This document shows, piece by piece, positions 47,683-64,000 of a stretch of 64,000 bases of DNA. Numbering within the stretch: position 1 is the stretch's first letter; each line of letters opens with the position of its first letter. The DNA is taken from assembly GCA_943735955.1 (NCBI GenBank), contig OX030962.1:7418462-7482461 (forward strand), written 5' to 3'. Source of the stretch: Piscicola geometra (taxonomy: Eukaryota > Annelida > Clitellata > Hirudinida > Piscicolidae). The translations under genes and the position numbers were made by a program. The notes beneath the pieces are model-generated. The model had not been told where the DNA came from, ran no database searches, and worked only from the letters and a program-made list of their open reading frames with translations.

Positions 47683-50600
47683 GAAGCATTGTTGAGACTT
47701 CTTGAAGTGTTGCTTGTTCCATTGGAAATGCCCTCCAACGATTTCACTTCATCCTTCATGAAAACGTTCTTCCTTCTTTCCATCCCCTTATCTTTTAAAT
47801 TTCGCCCAACCTCTTTCATCAAAATGTTTCCTTTTCTCTCAATCTCTCCATTTTTATTCTTTTTTCCAAATACTCTTATTCTGATCTTTGAGGAGAGATC
47901 ATCATCATCATCATCAGCAGCAGCATCCTTGAAAGAATTGTACTCTTCGTAGTACTGCAGCAACTCAAGTATAACTTCCTTCTGTGGTGATAATGATAAT
48001 GATGAGGATGATGATGATGATGATAATGATGAGGATGATGATGATGATGATAATTATGATAATGATGAGGATGACGATGATGATTATAATTATGATGATG
48101 ATGATGAAGAGAAAGAGGTTGATGAGAATGAATATGTGTAAAGTAAATAAAAACTTGAAAACCTCGGCTTCTTTAAAAAAATTAGAACCAAAATCTTTTT
48201 TCCTATTTAGGATCTTTGCCATAGTTTCCGGCTTGACTGAGAGTCTGCCTAGAGGGGGCAAAGTGGTGTGGAAAAACCTGTTGCAAATGGCGACGATCTT
48301 TTTGCGCAAAACTGACAGGCTTATGTTGTTGAGGCACATTTCCTGAAGGGTGTATCATGAAATAAAAAAATCTTTAAACATTTTTAATAATTAGTTTTTT
48401 AATGTCTGAAATTATAAGTATTGTTTAAGCAAAAATGTAAACCTTGTAAATGTTCACTTCCCTCAAAAACGAAGCGTCCAATGATAGGTGGGGTAACTTG
48501 ATTTCAAGAAACCTAGCGTATTTATTGGCTGATCTGTTGTCCAATAGGAGCTCTCGAAGCTGATTCTCTAAATGCTGATTGGCTACAGGCGGTTTTGTCG
48601 ACAAGATCTGGAAAGAAATTTTGAAGTTTGATTGGTTGTTGAATGGACTTTTAAATAATCAACTCTTATTGGTTATTGAAAAAAACAAAAAGACAGTGTT
48701 AATAATACTGTTATTTCGATACTCATCTAGAGCTCAATTCCATGTGACGTACAGATCTTGCAGAACCGATAGACGACTTTCTTTTGTTTTTGGCATTCAT
48801 GGACCGCTTCACTTTTGAAAAATCTTCAAAAGGAACGTCGCCATTTTCACTGACGTGCGTCTCGAGAAGTGAGAGATGTGTTTTGTTGCTGCTGGTGTTG
48901 TTGATGTTGGTGTTGTTGTTGGTGTTGTTGTTGTTGTTGGTGTTGTTGTTGTTGATGTTGTTGTTGGTGTTGGTGTTGTTGATAGTATTGTTTTTGGAAC
49001 TGATGTTATTATTTTTGATTCTGTTGTTGTTCTTGTTATTTGTGATATTGTTGTTGTCGGTGTTGTATTCGTTATTGTTGTTGATGGTGCTGTTGCTAGT
49101 TTCATCACTTGTGTTGCAGACTTCGTGGGTGGATTTTTCAGCGTTACCAAATTGTTTTTTTTCGTCTTTCGAATCAAAACTGTTTTCATTTTTTTTATTA
49201 TTATTCTTTTTATTAATATTATTGCTGTTACTTTTGTTGTCATAATCATTATCTTTTTTTGTAGCAACCATTTCTTGATCATTTTTTATTATGTCTTTGT
49301 TGGTTTTATTGAAATGTCTATGGTCAGCCATGCCAGAACCACCGCAATCTTCACTATGGCTTCTGTTTGACCCCTTTCGATCTAAACCTTCTTGCTTATG
49401 ATATATGTAATCAGAGTTTCTATTATTTGTGTTTTTATTATCATAATAATAATTATTATTATTCTTTTTAATTGTATTAGTATTATTAATATTTGAGTTA
49501 TTCATCTTAATCTTGTTATGATTCAGCATCATGTTGAAATGGTGGTTGAGTTTTGAGTGGACTAGGCCGTGCATTTCCTAAAATAAATAACATTAATAAC
49601 AAATTAAAACCTTGATTATTTAGTTGATACATTTTAATTTTATTTTAATATTTATTTTAATATTTTAAAAAATACTTTTATTTTAAGCTTACTCTGAGAA
49701 AAAAGAAACTTTGTGTAGAAGTCATTTTGGCCTGGTCAAAGTGCTGGTCGTAACCTGGTATCTGAAAAAGAATTAAATAAATAGATCTTAAAAAATAATA
49801 TCAATAAAATGTAATAAAATAATTATTGGTGAGAATAATAATATTAATAATAATCCCGCACCATTTTTAGAACACCACTCTTAAATGGAGGCTGCCTGGT
49901 GCGGAGAAGGTACTCATCCGTGACGTACTTCCGGAAAAGGTGCTGAATCAAGTCTCCATGAAGCATCTCACTCTTATTTTCACTATTTTTTATTTTTTCA
50001 TTACCATCACCAGCATGCTTTTCTCCATCTTTTCTTGGTTCATTTAATTTGAAATGCTCAAAGTTACTCTCGATGCAGTCTTCATCAACGAAACTTAAAC
50101 ATTTTTGTAAGTCTTTGAAAAATTCAAAATCCAAGATGGAGTTATGCGTCTTGAGAAACTTCTCAAACTCTTCGTTCATCTTCAGAAAGGATTTAAAGCG
50201 GTTGTTTTCATGCTTTGCTCCATTCCTAACTCCATCACATTCCAGCCCACCCTTTTGTACATAGACATCTCCTTTTTGTTTAAAAACCTTTGAAAGTAAA
50301 CAAAAATAATTATAATATTATTAATATCAATTTTTCAATTAATACTAGACATTTATTATTATTATTAATTTATTTTCTTACTAATAAAACTATTAATTTA
50401 TTAATTAACAGCAATCCTAACACGCTCATTAAATATTTTCAATAGTGACACTTATTCAAATGTACCTCCTCAAGAGAGGTTTTCTTCCGGGCTAAACTTT
50501 CGTTAATATTTGCGGCAATTCTTTCCATCACTTCCACTTCTTCTCCAGCGTCACCCTCTCCATCTCCTCTCGTCAATTCCTGATGGAACAGAGCTCGTAA

Positions 50601-52455
50601 GACAATTTTCAATGGCAATTAAAAATTAAATTAAAGTATAAAAATTACATTAGTAAAGATTAAATTAAACTTTAGAAAAGCTGAAGGAATAAAAAGTAAA
50701 CAAAATTATAAAAAAACTCTAAAAATTACGCAATACCCATTGAGGGGTAAACCACCAAAAGACCACCAACGCTCAAAAGTGTTCGCAGGGACACTCCACC
50801 CAGGTAGCACATCCACAAGTACTTCTGAACATGCTCCACCACCGTCTCCACTTGACCCTTTCTGGCACTGTCCTTGGTTGAACTTTCATCATTTGTCACA
50901 TCACTACCATCCCCGTCATTTTCACCAACTTTTTTATGAACTCCACTACCTACACCACCATCGTCTCTCCCTTTCCCGACCACCAGACCACCATAAAATC
51001 TTTTAATTTCACCAAAAAAGTAGCTGAGATTGTGTTTGAGATTAACGTATTTTGAAAGTGCTGATTCAGCGTCAATTAGTCGGTAAGAAGAGGCAGAAAG
51101 AAGACTAGTGATGGAATTGTTGCCTGGAGTATGGGAAGAGAAGGTGGTGGAAGGATGCTTGTCGGATGGGATACTTGAAGCATTTTTGTACACAACAACA
51201 TCTTTTTCCTTCTTTCTGAAGGTTTTCAACAACGATTTGTATCTTGGGAGCCTTCGTCGAGAAGCAATTGTCGTTTTAAAAATAATAACGCTGAAGCCTT
51301 ACAATGGTGTTTCCATAAATGAAAATATATATTATTATTATATATTTTTAAATACAAATAGATAATGTAAATTTATATTTATAAAATTTAAAACAAAACA
51401 CGTTTAAAAGTCTCACCAATACGAGAGCAGAGATTTGAAGATGTCTTCATCAACTCCTTCCAACTCCTCACTCCTCCATGCAGCAACCTCTCCTACACCT
51501 CCCTTCTCCACGTTCAACAACTCCCTCAAACGACAACTACGTTCTTTCCATTTGTTCGCTTTGACAATATCTTCGAAAAAGTTAATTTCAGCTTCAATTC
51601 CAAACGAACTTCCGGCAATAAATTCACTAGAAGTATTTTTTGTTCTTTCTCTTCCTGATTTGCCCTTCCGTTCTTTCGATCGTTGGATCAGACACTGTGA
51701 CAAGACCCAGAAGAGGAAGAGTGGCTTGGCGGTGTCATCAGGAAGGCTCGAGAAGAAGCCACTGACCAACCATTGCAGCTGCTCCTCGTTTCCATCGCAA
51801 CTGGAAAACCTTCTTTGAACCACCATCCTCCAAGCGTCCATGCTTCCGTCATCATCAGCATCATCATCAGCTTCTTCTCCCTTTTCTGGGGCATCATTTA
51901 CCTTGATGCATACGTCATGAAAGCAGTAGTCGCAGTTGAAGATATTGAATGCGTGAAGAGACTTCTCTTCTCGCCTACAGTCCTCAACGCAAATCTGCGA
52001 TAACAAATTCAAAAGTCGATACTCGCAGAAAAACACGCTGCAACGGAAATTATTTGTTGCGCTGAAGAATTCATGAATCCATGAGTCCTTGCTCATCACT
52101 CGACCATCTTTTCCGTGCCTCACAAACGATTCTTCTTCTCTGTCGTATTGAACTTTCTCTGGATAAAACTGTTTAAAACAGATTTTATTTGTTTTATTAT
52201 AGACATTTTAAATCACTTATATAAAAGATGCAAAGCTATGGAAGAATTAAAGAAGTTATACTTGGAACTCGAGAAAAAGATTGAAGTAGTCTACAAATAA
52301 TGGATCGACGGCCAACAACTGCCTCTGACAGTGTTTAGTCAATACATTTCAAATCTTAATGAATTCAAGTTTTCTTATCACTTTGAATAATTATTTAGAA
52401 AAACTGGCGAACTGACCAGTGAGAGAGAAATGTATTTAGTCTTCAGAAGGCTCAT
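47361..52455 (-). CDS. RGS22: Regulator of G-protein signalling 22-like protein
   Basis: Proposed minus-strand exons: 52417-52455 (tentative start), 52262-52318, 51417-52168, 50756-51290, 50466-50579, 49862-50287, 49693-49761, 48753-49577, 48443-48607, 48163-48342, 47361-47978; about 1259 residues, near vertebrate RGS22 length. The N-terminus VDPLFVDYFNLFLEF followed by a WIHEFF..CEYRLLNLLSQ block resembles the RGS22 N-terminal region. An RGS-like segment follows at exon 49862-50287 (EEFEKFLKTHNSILDFEFFKDLQK ... LIQHLFRKYVTDEYL). A later block, SANKYARFLEIKLPHLS, is also conserved-looking. RGS domains promote GTP hydrolysis by G-alpha subunits; RGS22 is known from testis/cilia contexts. The exon 4 donor is uncertain (50756 keeps frame; a GTATTG donor at 50737 would not). 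Low-complexity asparagine runs fill exon 48753-49577 and the last exon, which ends in an N/S-rich tail. Confidence 0.65.
47984..48108. repeat. (GAT)n imperfect microsatellite
   Basis: GAT/GATAAT run in the intron just before the last exon of the RGS22-like gene. Confidence 0.85.
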
Positions 52456-52769
52456 AGCTGTTCTGGAGGAAGCAATAATCTTGAATGAATTGATTCTGCG
52501 ATAAGACTGAATTCATGTTTCAACGGGTCCTGTTTACATGCTTTATAACTTTGAATAACAACTCTTATAAATAATTAATTTGCCATTTATTACGTTGATT
52601 TTCACGTCTACTTAATTTTTAATATTTTTTAAGTTAATATAACTATATATTTATTTATTCTATTATTTTTATTATTTTTGAATATTACTTTATTTATTTT
52701 TAAAATACTTGGGGTATGTAGATCGATTTTTGACATTTGCAAATATAAACTTAAAACTTAAGTGTTAGA
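52456..52769. promoter_or_regulatory. Divergent intergenic region RGS22-like / FAM210B-like
   Basis: About 315 bp between the proposed start codons of two divergent genes, AT-rich, probably containing both promoters. No distinct motif assigned. Confidence 0.35.
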
Positions 52770-53767
52770 ATGAAAGTCGCGTACAATTTATTTATTAAGA
52801 ATATATATTCTATCAATTTTCCAAAACTACATATTTCAAACTGTCGAAGTTTATATTATCTACAGTATAGGGCTGTTCATCTCACTTCAACACACTTAAT
52901 TTGTGAAAAAAAGTATTTTTCATTGCAAAATTTTAATCTTGCAAAGAGCATGAATCATCCAGTCAAAAGAGACATTCACTTCAAAACTTTATTAACTAGC
53001 AGCCAATTAAACCAAAAAGAAAAACGCAAAGAAGGTCTCAAATTTGAAGATGTTAGTGATAAATTTGAAGATGCAATAGAAAACATTTCAGAGAAGTTGA
53101 AAGATGGCGATAAGGCAGAAGTGAAGATGGACAGAAAAAGCATGTTCAAGCAAACCATTAAAGATTATGGTCTGACTGTAGTCATCTTCCATGTGTGCAT
53201 CTCATTAATCAGTCTAGGCACAGCTTACATCTTGGTGTCCAGGTCTCTACAGACTTATCAACACTCAAATAAAATTTTAAAAAGTATAAATAATTTTTCT
53301 ATTTTTTTGAAAATTATATATATTTTTTGAAAATTATTTTAAGTTAAAAACCCCAAAGTGGACTGGATGTGGTTGGCTGGCTGAAAAAGCTAGGCCTAGA
53401 AGGGTACATGGCTGACAGCAAGATCATTGCTGGGGGCAGCACCTTTATTGTCGCCTATGCTTTCCACAAGGCTAGTGTAATTCATGTTTCGTTAAAAAAA
53501 ATTATTCCCATTTTTAAAAATACTTCCAGGTTTGAAACAGTAGTAAGCATGATTATTTTAATTATTTAACATTCGCCAGGTGTTTGCTCCAGCTAGAATG
53601 GCCATCACCATCACATCTGCTCCATTCATTGTCAGGTTGAGCGCTTTACAATTCCATGAGCTAATAATCTTCATCGAAAAAAAGGGTTTTATTAAATTTA
53701 ATTTGAACTGATGGTTTTCAGATTTTTGAGAAATAAAGGCATTCTGAAAACGCCAAAGAAAAAGTAG
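52770..53767 (+). CDS. FAM210B: FAM210B-like mitochondrial inner-membrane protein
   Basis: Four exons (52770-53242, 53359-53470, 53580-53635, 53722-53767) give 228 residues in consistent phase. The first 100 residues are basic and aromatic, poor in acidic residues, like a mitochondrial targeting sequence. The DUF1279 region follows: FKQTIKDYGLTVVIFHV, ISLISLGTAYILVS (first membrane segment), then AGGSTFIVAYAFHK, VFAPARMAITITSAPFIVR and FLRNKGILKTPKKK. The pattern is closer to FAM210B than FAM210A. Family knowledge: vertebrate FAM210B is an outer or inner mitochondrial membrane protein linked to heme synthesis and energy metabolism. The second intron seems to use a GC donor (CACAAG/gctagt), since only that joins HK to VFAPAR in frame; the alternative GTGTAA donor shifts frame. 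Confidence 0.85.
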
Positions 53768-53846
53768 AAAGAACAGAAGACACTGTTTTGATGTCATTAT
53801 TCAAATCACATACTCTTAGCACCTTATTTAACTACCATTTGAGTCG

Positions 53847-53852
53847 AATAAA
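53847..53852 (+). promoter_or_regulatory. Candidate polyadenylation signal for FAM210B
   Basis: AATAAA about 80 bp after the FAM210B-like stop codon. Confidence 0.5.
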
Positions 53853-55396
53853 ATATTGTGCAGCTTATCACGTTTCGAAAAATGAAAATAAATACTTTTA
53901 TTATCTGAAAATGTCTCAAAACGACCAGTTTTGTGTAATAAATGATGAGAAAGATTACGTTTATTTCGCTTGCATGGGCAATAAACGCCTCTGACTCGAA
54001 GTGCGTGTTTGCAATGGTGAGAAACTGAAGCCATTCTTTTAAGAAAACTCAACCATTAATAATTATTTTAGTTAATTGCTCAATAACAGTTTAATTAAAA
54101 CTAATTAAGCTAATTTAATTTTAATTCAACAATAATGTTATATTATATGCTAATTAATCTGGCACTTAGTTAGGGCTTTCTAATAGTACTTGAGCAAACA
54201 TGCATTGAGGCCTGCAACGAATTCATAAGAGAATCCAAGCTGCGAACAATGCTATGAAATTCGAGCCGTTTTCACCCAGGGTCACACATATACATTACAA
54301 CACGCTGTGAGACATATATATATAAATATATTTGGAAACATTTAGAAACATATTTGGAAATATATTTGGAAACATATATTAAGAAATATATATTTGGAAA
54401 CATATTCATTTTATTAATAACTTCCTCTAAGGAGCAAGTGTTGTAGAAGAATAAAAAGTTAGTTGGAACAGCACATTTTTTTGGAAAAGGCAAATTGGTA
54501 TAATGAAGGAGTTGTGAGGAATGGGTGTGTCTGGGAGGGTGATAATATGTAAGAAATTCTTGATCTTAAGTTTATAGGTGTGTCGAGGGGAAGAGTATTG
54601 GAGGAATGAAAGGATGGATTGATGGAGGTGGAGATGGATTGATGTATGAATAAAAGAATGGAGGTGATGAATACGAAATAAAACATCTAAAGGGTAAATG
54701 GGAGATAATAAATGTTGATGGGAAGAAGATGGGATGGATGGAGGAGGGCAGCAGAGTAAGAAAGAATATGACTATAAATAAGATTGCATGGATAAAAGAA
54801 AAGATTTATGAATGGATGGGTGGGCGAATGAATAATTAGAAGGGCAGATGGTTAGAGGGATGGATGGATGGGAGAAGGGATGAATAGATGGATAGATGGA
54901 CGGATGGATGGATGGGAGAACATAGGAATAGATGGATGGATGGAAGACTATTTATAGAATAAATTGCTGCTACTGCTCACAAACCGCTCACAACTGTCAT
55001 CAGCAGCATTCGTCCATTGTTAATTCCTTGTCGCATTACATTTCCATGACATTTCTCAATAAACTAGAGAAGAGGAATTATGAAGATTTTGTTCTCATAA
55101 AACAAAGTCTCATTTTTAAATTAATAATAATAATATTTAATAATTAAATTTTATGTTATATTTTATATAAATCATTCTCGCCTTCTACATTATGTTTGTG
55201 ATATTACTATATAAAATCCCATTTTAGTGCAAGACAATTCCCATCTGTAATAAAAGTATTACGTGTTAGCATCATGCAAATGTAATCGTAATTTCCATTT
55301 CTCCTTCACGTCAGCAATAACCTCTTTATAAATAAGATCACGCGTTTACAATTACAATTCTATGACTTGGAGTAATGGCGTAGACGAAAAATAGGG

Positions 55397-55431
<35 letters not shown>

Positions 55432-56525
55432 GTGAGGAAAGAAGAATGATTTTTGTGAAGAAATCCCAGAATTAAAAGAGTGATAAAGGGCGAAGATTGG
55501 AATCGGGTAATTTGTCTTAATTAAAATACCGCGCTACAAAAATAATTGAAATCACAATGCATTTGTAAAGACATGTGATGCAACCACACTTTGGGAGAGA
55601 AGCATGGAATGGTAATCAAATCATGATGGAGGTGATGATGGAAGGAGGGAGGGAGGAGTGAAGAAAGAGATGGAAGGAGGAAGGGAGGAGTGGAGAAAGA
55701 GATGGAAGGAGGGAGGAGGAGTGAAAAAAGAGATGGAAGGAGGGAGGGAGAAGAAAGTGGAGGGAGAGAGCTGGGTGGAAGGGTGAATAGTGGCATGTAA
55801 TTATAAAAGGGAGATAGGCAGAAAGGTGGATTAAAAAAAATAAATTATGAATGGATGGATGTATGGGTAGATAGATAGATTGAGTGATAGATAGACTATT
55901 GGATGAAATGATGTATGCATAGATTGATGCATGGATGGGTAGATGGACATATAAATTGTTGGATGGATGGATGGATGGATGGATGGATGGATGGATGGAT
56001 GGATGGATGAAGGTGTAAATGATTTAAATTCTTGATGAAATGTTCCGTTGTGTTACGTTATAAAAGTCACACTTACGCGAAATAAAGAGGCGTGTGGTAG
56101 GGATGCAGAAGATGATGATGATTACGATGAGGATGCTGATGATGATGATGTTGATTGAAAAGATGATGATGATGATTAAGATGAGGATGATGATAATGAT
56201 GTTGATTGAGAAGATGATGATGACGATGGGGATGATGATGATGGTGATGATGATGATGACGCTGAATATGAATATGATGATGATGATGAAGACGATGATG
56301 ATGATGACGATGATGAAGACGATGATGATGATGGTGATGATGATACCATGAGTGCATGGTCACAAGCACAAACACAAGAGGATTACGGAGTGAAGACTGG
56401 AGAGGACGGGACTGTTTGAACAACCTGAGAGAGTCTCCTCCTAATTCCTTCGAAGCTCCCCTCAGTATCGAACCACCCTCACCCACACATACACACACGC
56501 ACATACACGCATACACACAGACATA

Positions 56526-56684
<159 letters not shown>

Positions 56685-57257
56685 CCCCATTCATTTACAT
56701 ATGCTTTTATAACAAGGCAGAAAAGACAATACTCACACGCGGCATATAAGGCAAGCAGAAGTATAAAAGTATCGCAAGAGCCGTTTGAAACCATTGTCAG
56801 AGTGATCGTGGTGGTGGTGACTTAATGGCCTGAAGAAAGCCTATGAAATTGACTCTTTTAAACTGTTTAATTACCGACTGTTTTTCACTGATTGAAGATT
56901 TTTGTTTGTTGAATATTTAATTTTTTCCGAACAAGATGGGACGTTTTTATTGTGGGTGTTTGACACCTGTAAAGCATCCACACCACACCCCTTATAATTA
57001 AGCACCATTTAATTGTTCTCAAGTCATAACGGACTCAGTTTTTTCTCTTCAAAAGGTTTGATTATTGTTTTTGCATTGACAGTTCAACGCATTCGCAATC
57101 AACCTCGAAATTGTATTCGTTGTCCCACAAACCCCGTATAAACTGAAATTAAATTTTTCTATTAACCGGTATGGTTGTGGGGAAGAAATTATATTTTTTT
57201 CTTAATTTATGTACACGAGGCTCAGCTTGATCCTAAGGCACCCATCTCTTTTTTAGG

Positions 57258-57345
57258 GATGTGTGGGAGTCGAACCCACGACCTATGGGTATAAGTCACG
57301 AATCATTAACCACTAGTCGTTAACAAATCAGCCTCCCATCCACCC
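57258..57345 (-). mobile_element. tRNA-like sequence, probably a SINE head or tRNA relic
   Basis: Minus strand: a perfect B box and T-arm (GGGTTCGACTCCC, 57265-57277), an upstream TAGTGGTTAATG resembling an A box, and possible acceptor pairing GGATG with CATCC at the ends. The anticodon arm does not fold well and the D region looks duplicated, so a functional tRNA is doubtful. Confidence 0.45.
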
Positions 57346-57912
57346 ACAATCAACATGAACAATCAATATGCCATTTATACTTTTCCAAATCAAGGCAAAA
57401 CACTAATCCAAAGCACAAACCATAAAAATCATTTTGTTTTAATTGTCTTCTGTTCAGCTTACGTCTTCCCTGTTTCTCAATTTATTGGCTTACAAGGCTT
57501 GTAGATAAGAAAAACAAACCAGCATAAAAACAAAAATAGTTTTTATTCTTAAAAAGAATTATTCTTTAGGATTCTCTTGTGAACAAAACCACTCGCTGAT
57601 ATACGAAGCGAAGCTGAGAACAAAAAAAAACAAAATCAAAACCCCAAAAAAACAACAAAATGCCTGAAAAAACTTCATAAAAACTCAAATGAAGTGTTTC
57701 TGACCAAGCAAAGAATCCTCAGCAATATCCTTAATCCTCACCGCGTAATCCTAGCCCAATCATGGATGGATTAAGGTTTCTTAGGCCTCCCGTGAGAGCA
57801 CCTCGTGATCAATAGTTATAATTGATCATTAATTCAATTAGTGTTTAATTAATTGTACAATTAAAATGATTTTAATTGGTTTGTTAATTGAAGGAACCGG
57901 AAATTGATTGAA

Positions 57913-63333
<5,421 letters not shown>

Positions 63334-63554
63334 GTGCGTACTTATGCGTGTGTGTGTGTGTGTTTTTGAGAGATTTAATATCGAGATGTCGATGCATTTA
63401 TTCGGGTTTTTTGTTTAAGTTTTTGTGTTTTTTTCAGTCAAAAGATTTTTTAATCGATTAAAATGTTTGAAAAACTAAACACTATAAATTTAAATTGCGC
63501 CGTTACATTTATTCTTTTTTCTCACTCTTTTTTTACATTTTCTCCTTCTTTCTG

Positions 63555-64000
63555 CACACTCACACACTTACACACCCACACACTTACCAACACATACCCA
63601 CACACTTACACACCCACACACTTACCAACACAAACCCTCACATCCACACACTTACCAACACAAACCCACACACTTACCAACACATACCCACACACTTACA
63701 CACCCACACACTTACCAACACAAACCCTCACACTTACACACCCACACACTTACCAACACAAACCCACACACTTACACACCCACACACTTACCAACACAAA
63801 CCCACACATCCACACACTTACCAACACAAACCCACACACTTACCAACACAAACCCACACACTTACCAACACAAACCCACACACTTACCAACACAAACCCA
63901 CACACTCACCAACACACCCACACACTTACCAACACAAACCCACACACTCACACACTCACCAACACACCCACACACTTACCAACACATACCCACACACTTA
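63555..64000. repeat. CACACACTTACCAACACAAACC tandem repeat
   Basis: Units of about 20-40 bp composed of CACACACTTACC and AACACAAACC run from about 63555 to the window end, in the Wnt intron after exon 5. Confidence 0.9.

Overview
The window is nuclear DNA of an animal. Its genes are split by many introns and show metazoan-only families (Wnt, ApeC/apextrin, TALE homeobox, KDM1A/LSD1 with a Tower insert, fused EPRS). It is AT-rich between genes and unusually full of microsatellites and minisatellites. A Wnt16-type gene, an ApeC gene and a divergent TALE homeobox gene together suggest a spiralian (lophotrochozoan), and a leech-like annelid would fit; this organism call is inference. Splice junctions were deduced by eye from reading-frame phase, GT/GC..AG signals and remembered family sequences, without any search.

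Layout: (1) 383-1235, + strand, ZNF593/Bud20-type zinc finger, four exons. (2) 2648-9071, - strand, ANKRD13C-like ankyrin protein, 15 exons including a 29-bp microexon; its introns hold a 57-bp minisatellite and a tRNA-derived SINE. (3) 9613-11068, - strand, two-exon TALE homeobox gene of the Irx/Mkx group with a Q-rich N-terminal half. (4) 11069-16378, no gene recognised, ~0.8-kb TAG microsatellite. (5) 16379-26934, - strand, KDM1A/LSD1, 20 exons, with a long low-complexity C-terminal extension. (6) 26935-27886, LINE 3' fragment. (7) 27887-29218, + strand, intronless GT61-family glycosyltransferase. (8) 29520-40693, - strand, bifunctional glutamate/proline-tRNA ligase (EPRS), 25 exons, four WHEP repeats made by recent exon-intron duplication. 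(9) 41262-45710, + strand, secreted-then-anchored ApeC-domain protein, seven exons. (10) 47361-52455, - strand, RGS22-like regulator of G-protein signalling. (11) 52770-53767, + strand, FAM210B-like mitochondrial membrane protein, four exons. (12) 57913 to beyond the window, + strand, Wnt16-like ligand whose second exon carries about 400 residues of Q/N-rich sequence.

The genes do not form one pathway. They are housekeeping genes (EPRS, ZNF593, FAM210B) beside developmental and signalling genes (TALE homeobox, KDM1A, Wnt, RGS22). Two pairs are divergent with short gaps: EPRS/ApeC (about 570 bp) and RGS22/FAM210B (about 315 bp). GT61 and EPRS converge with about 300 bp between stop codons. The shared theme is simple-sequence expansion: introns are packed with tandem repeats, and polyQ, polyN or proline-rich runs have entered the coding exons of at least five genes. 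The most notable observations are the Wnt with a giant polyQ exon, the WHEP exon duplications, the KDM1A tail with five heptapeptide repeats, and the transmembrane ApeC protein.
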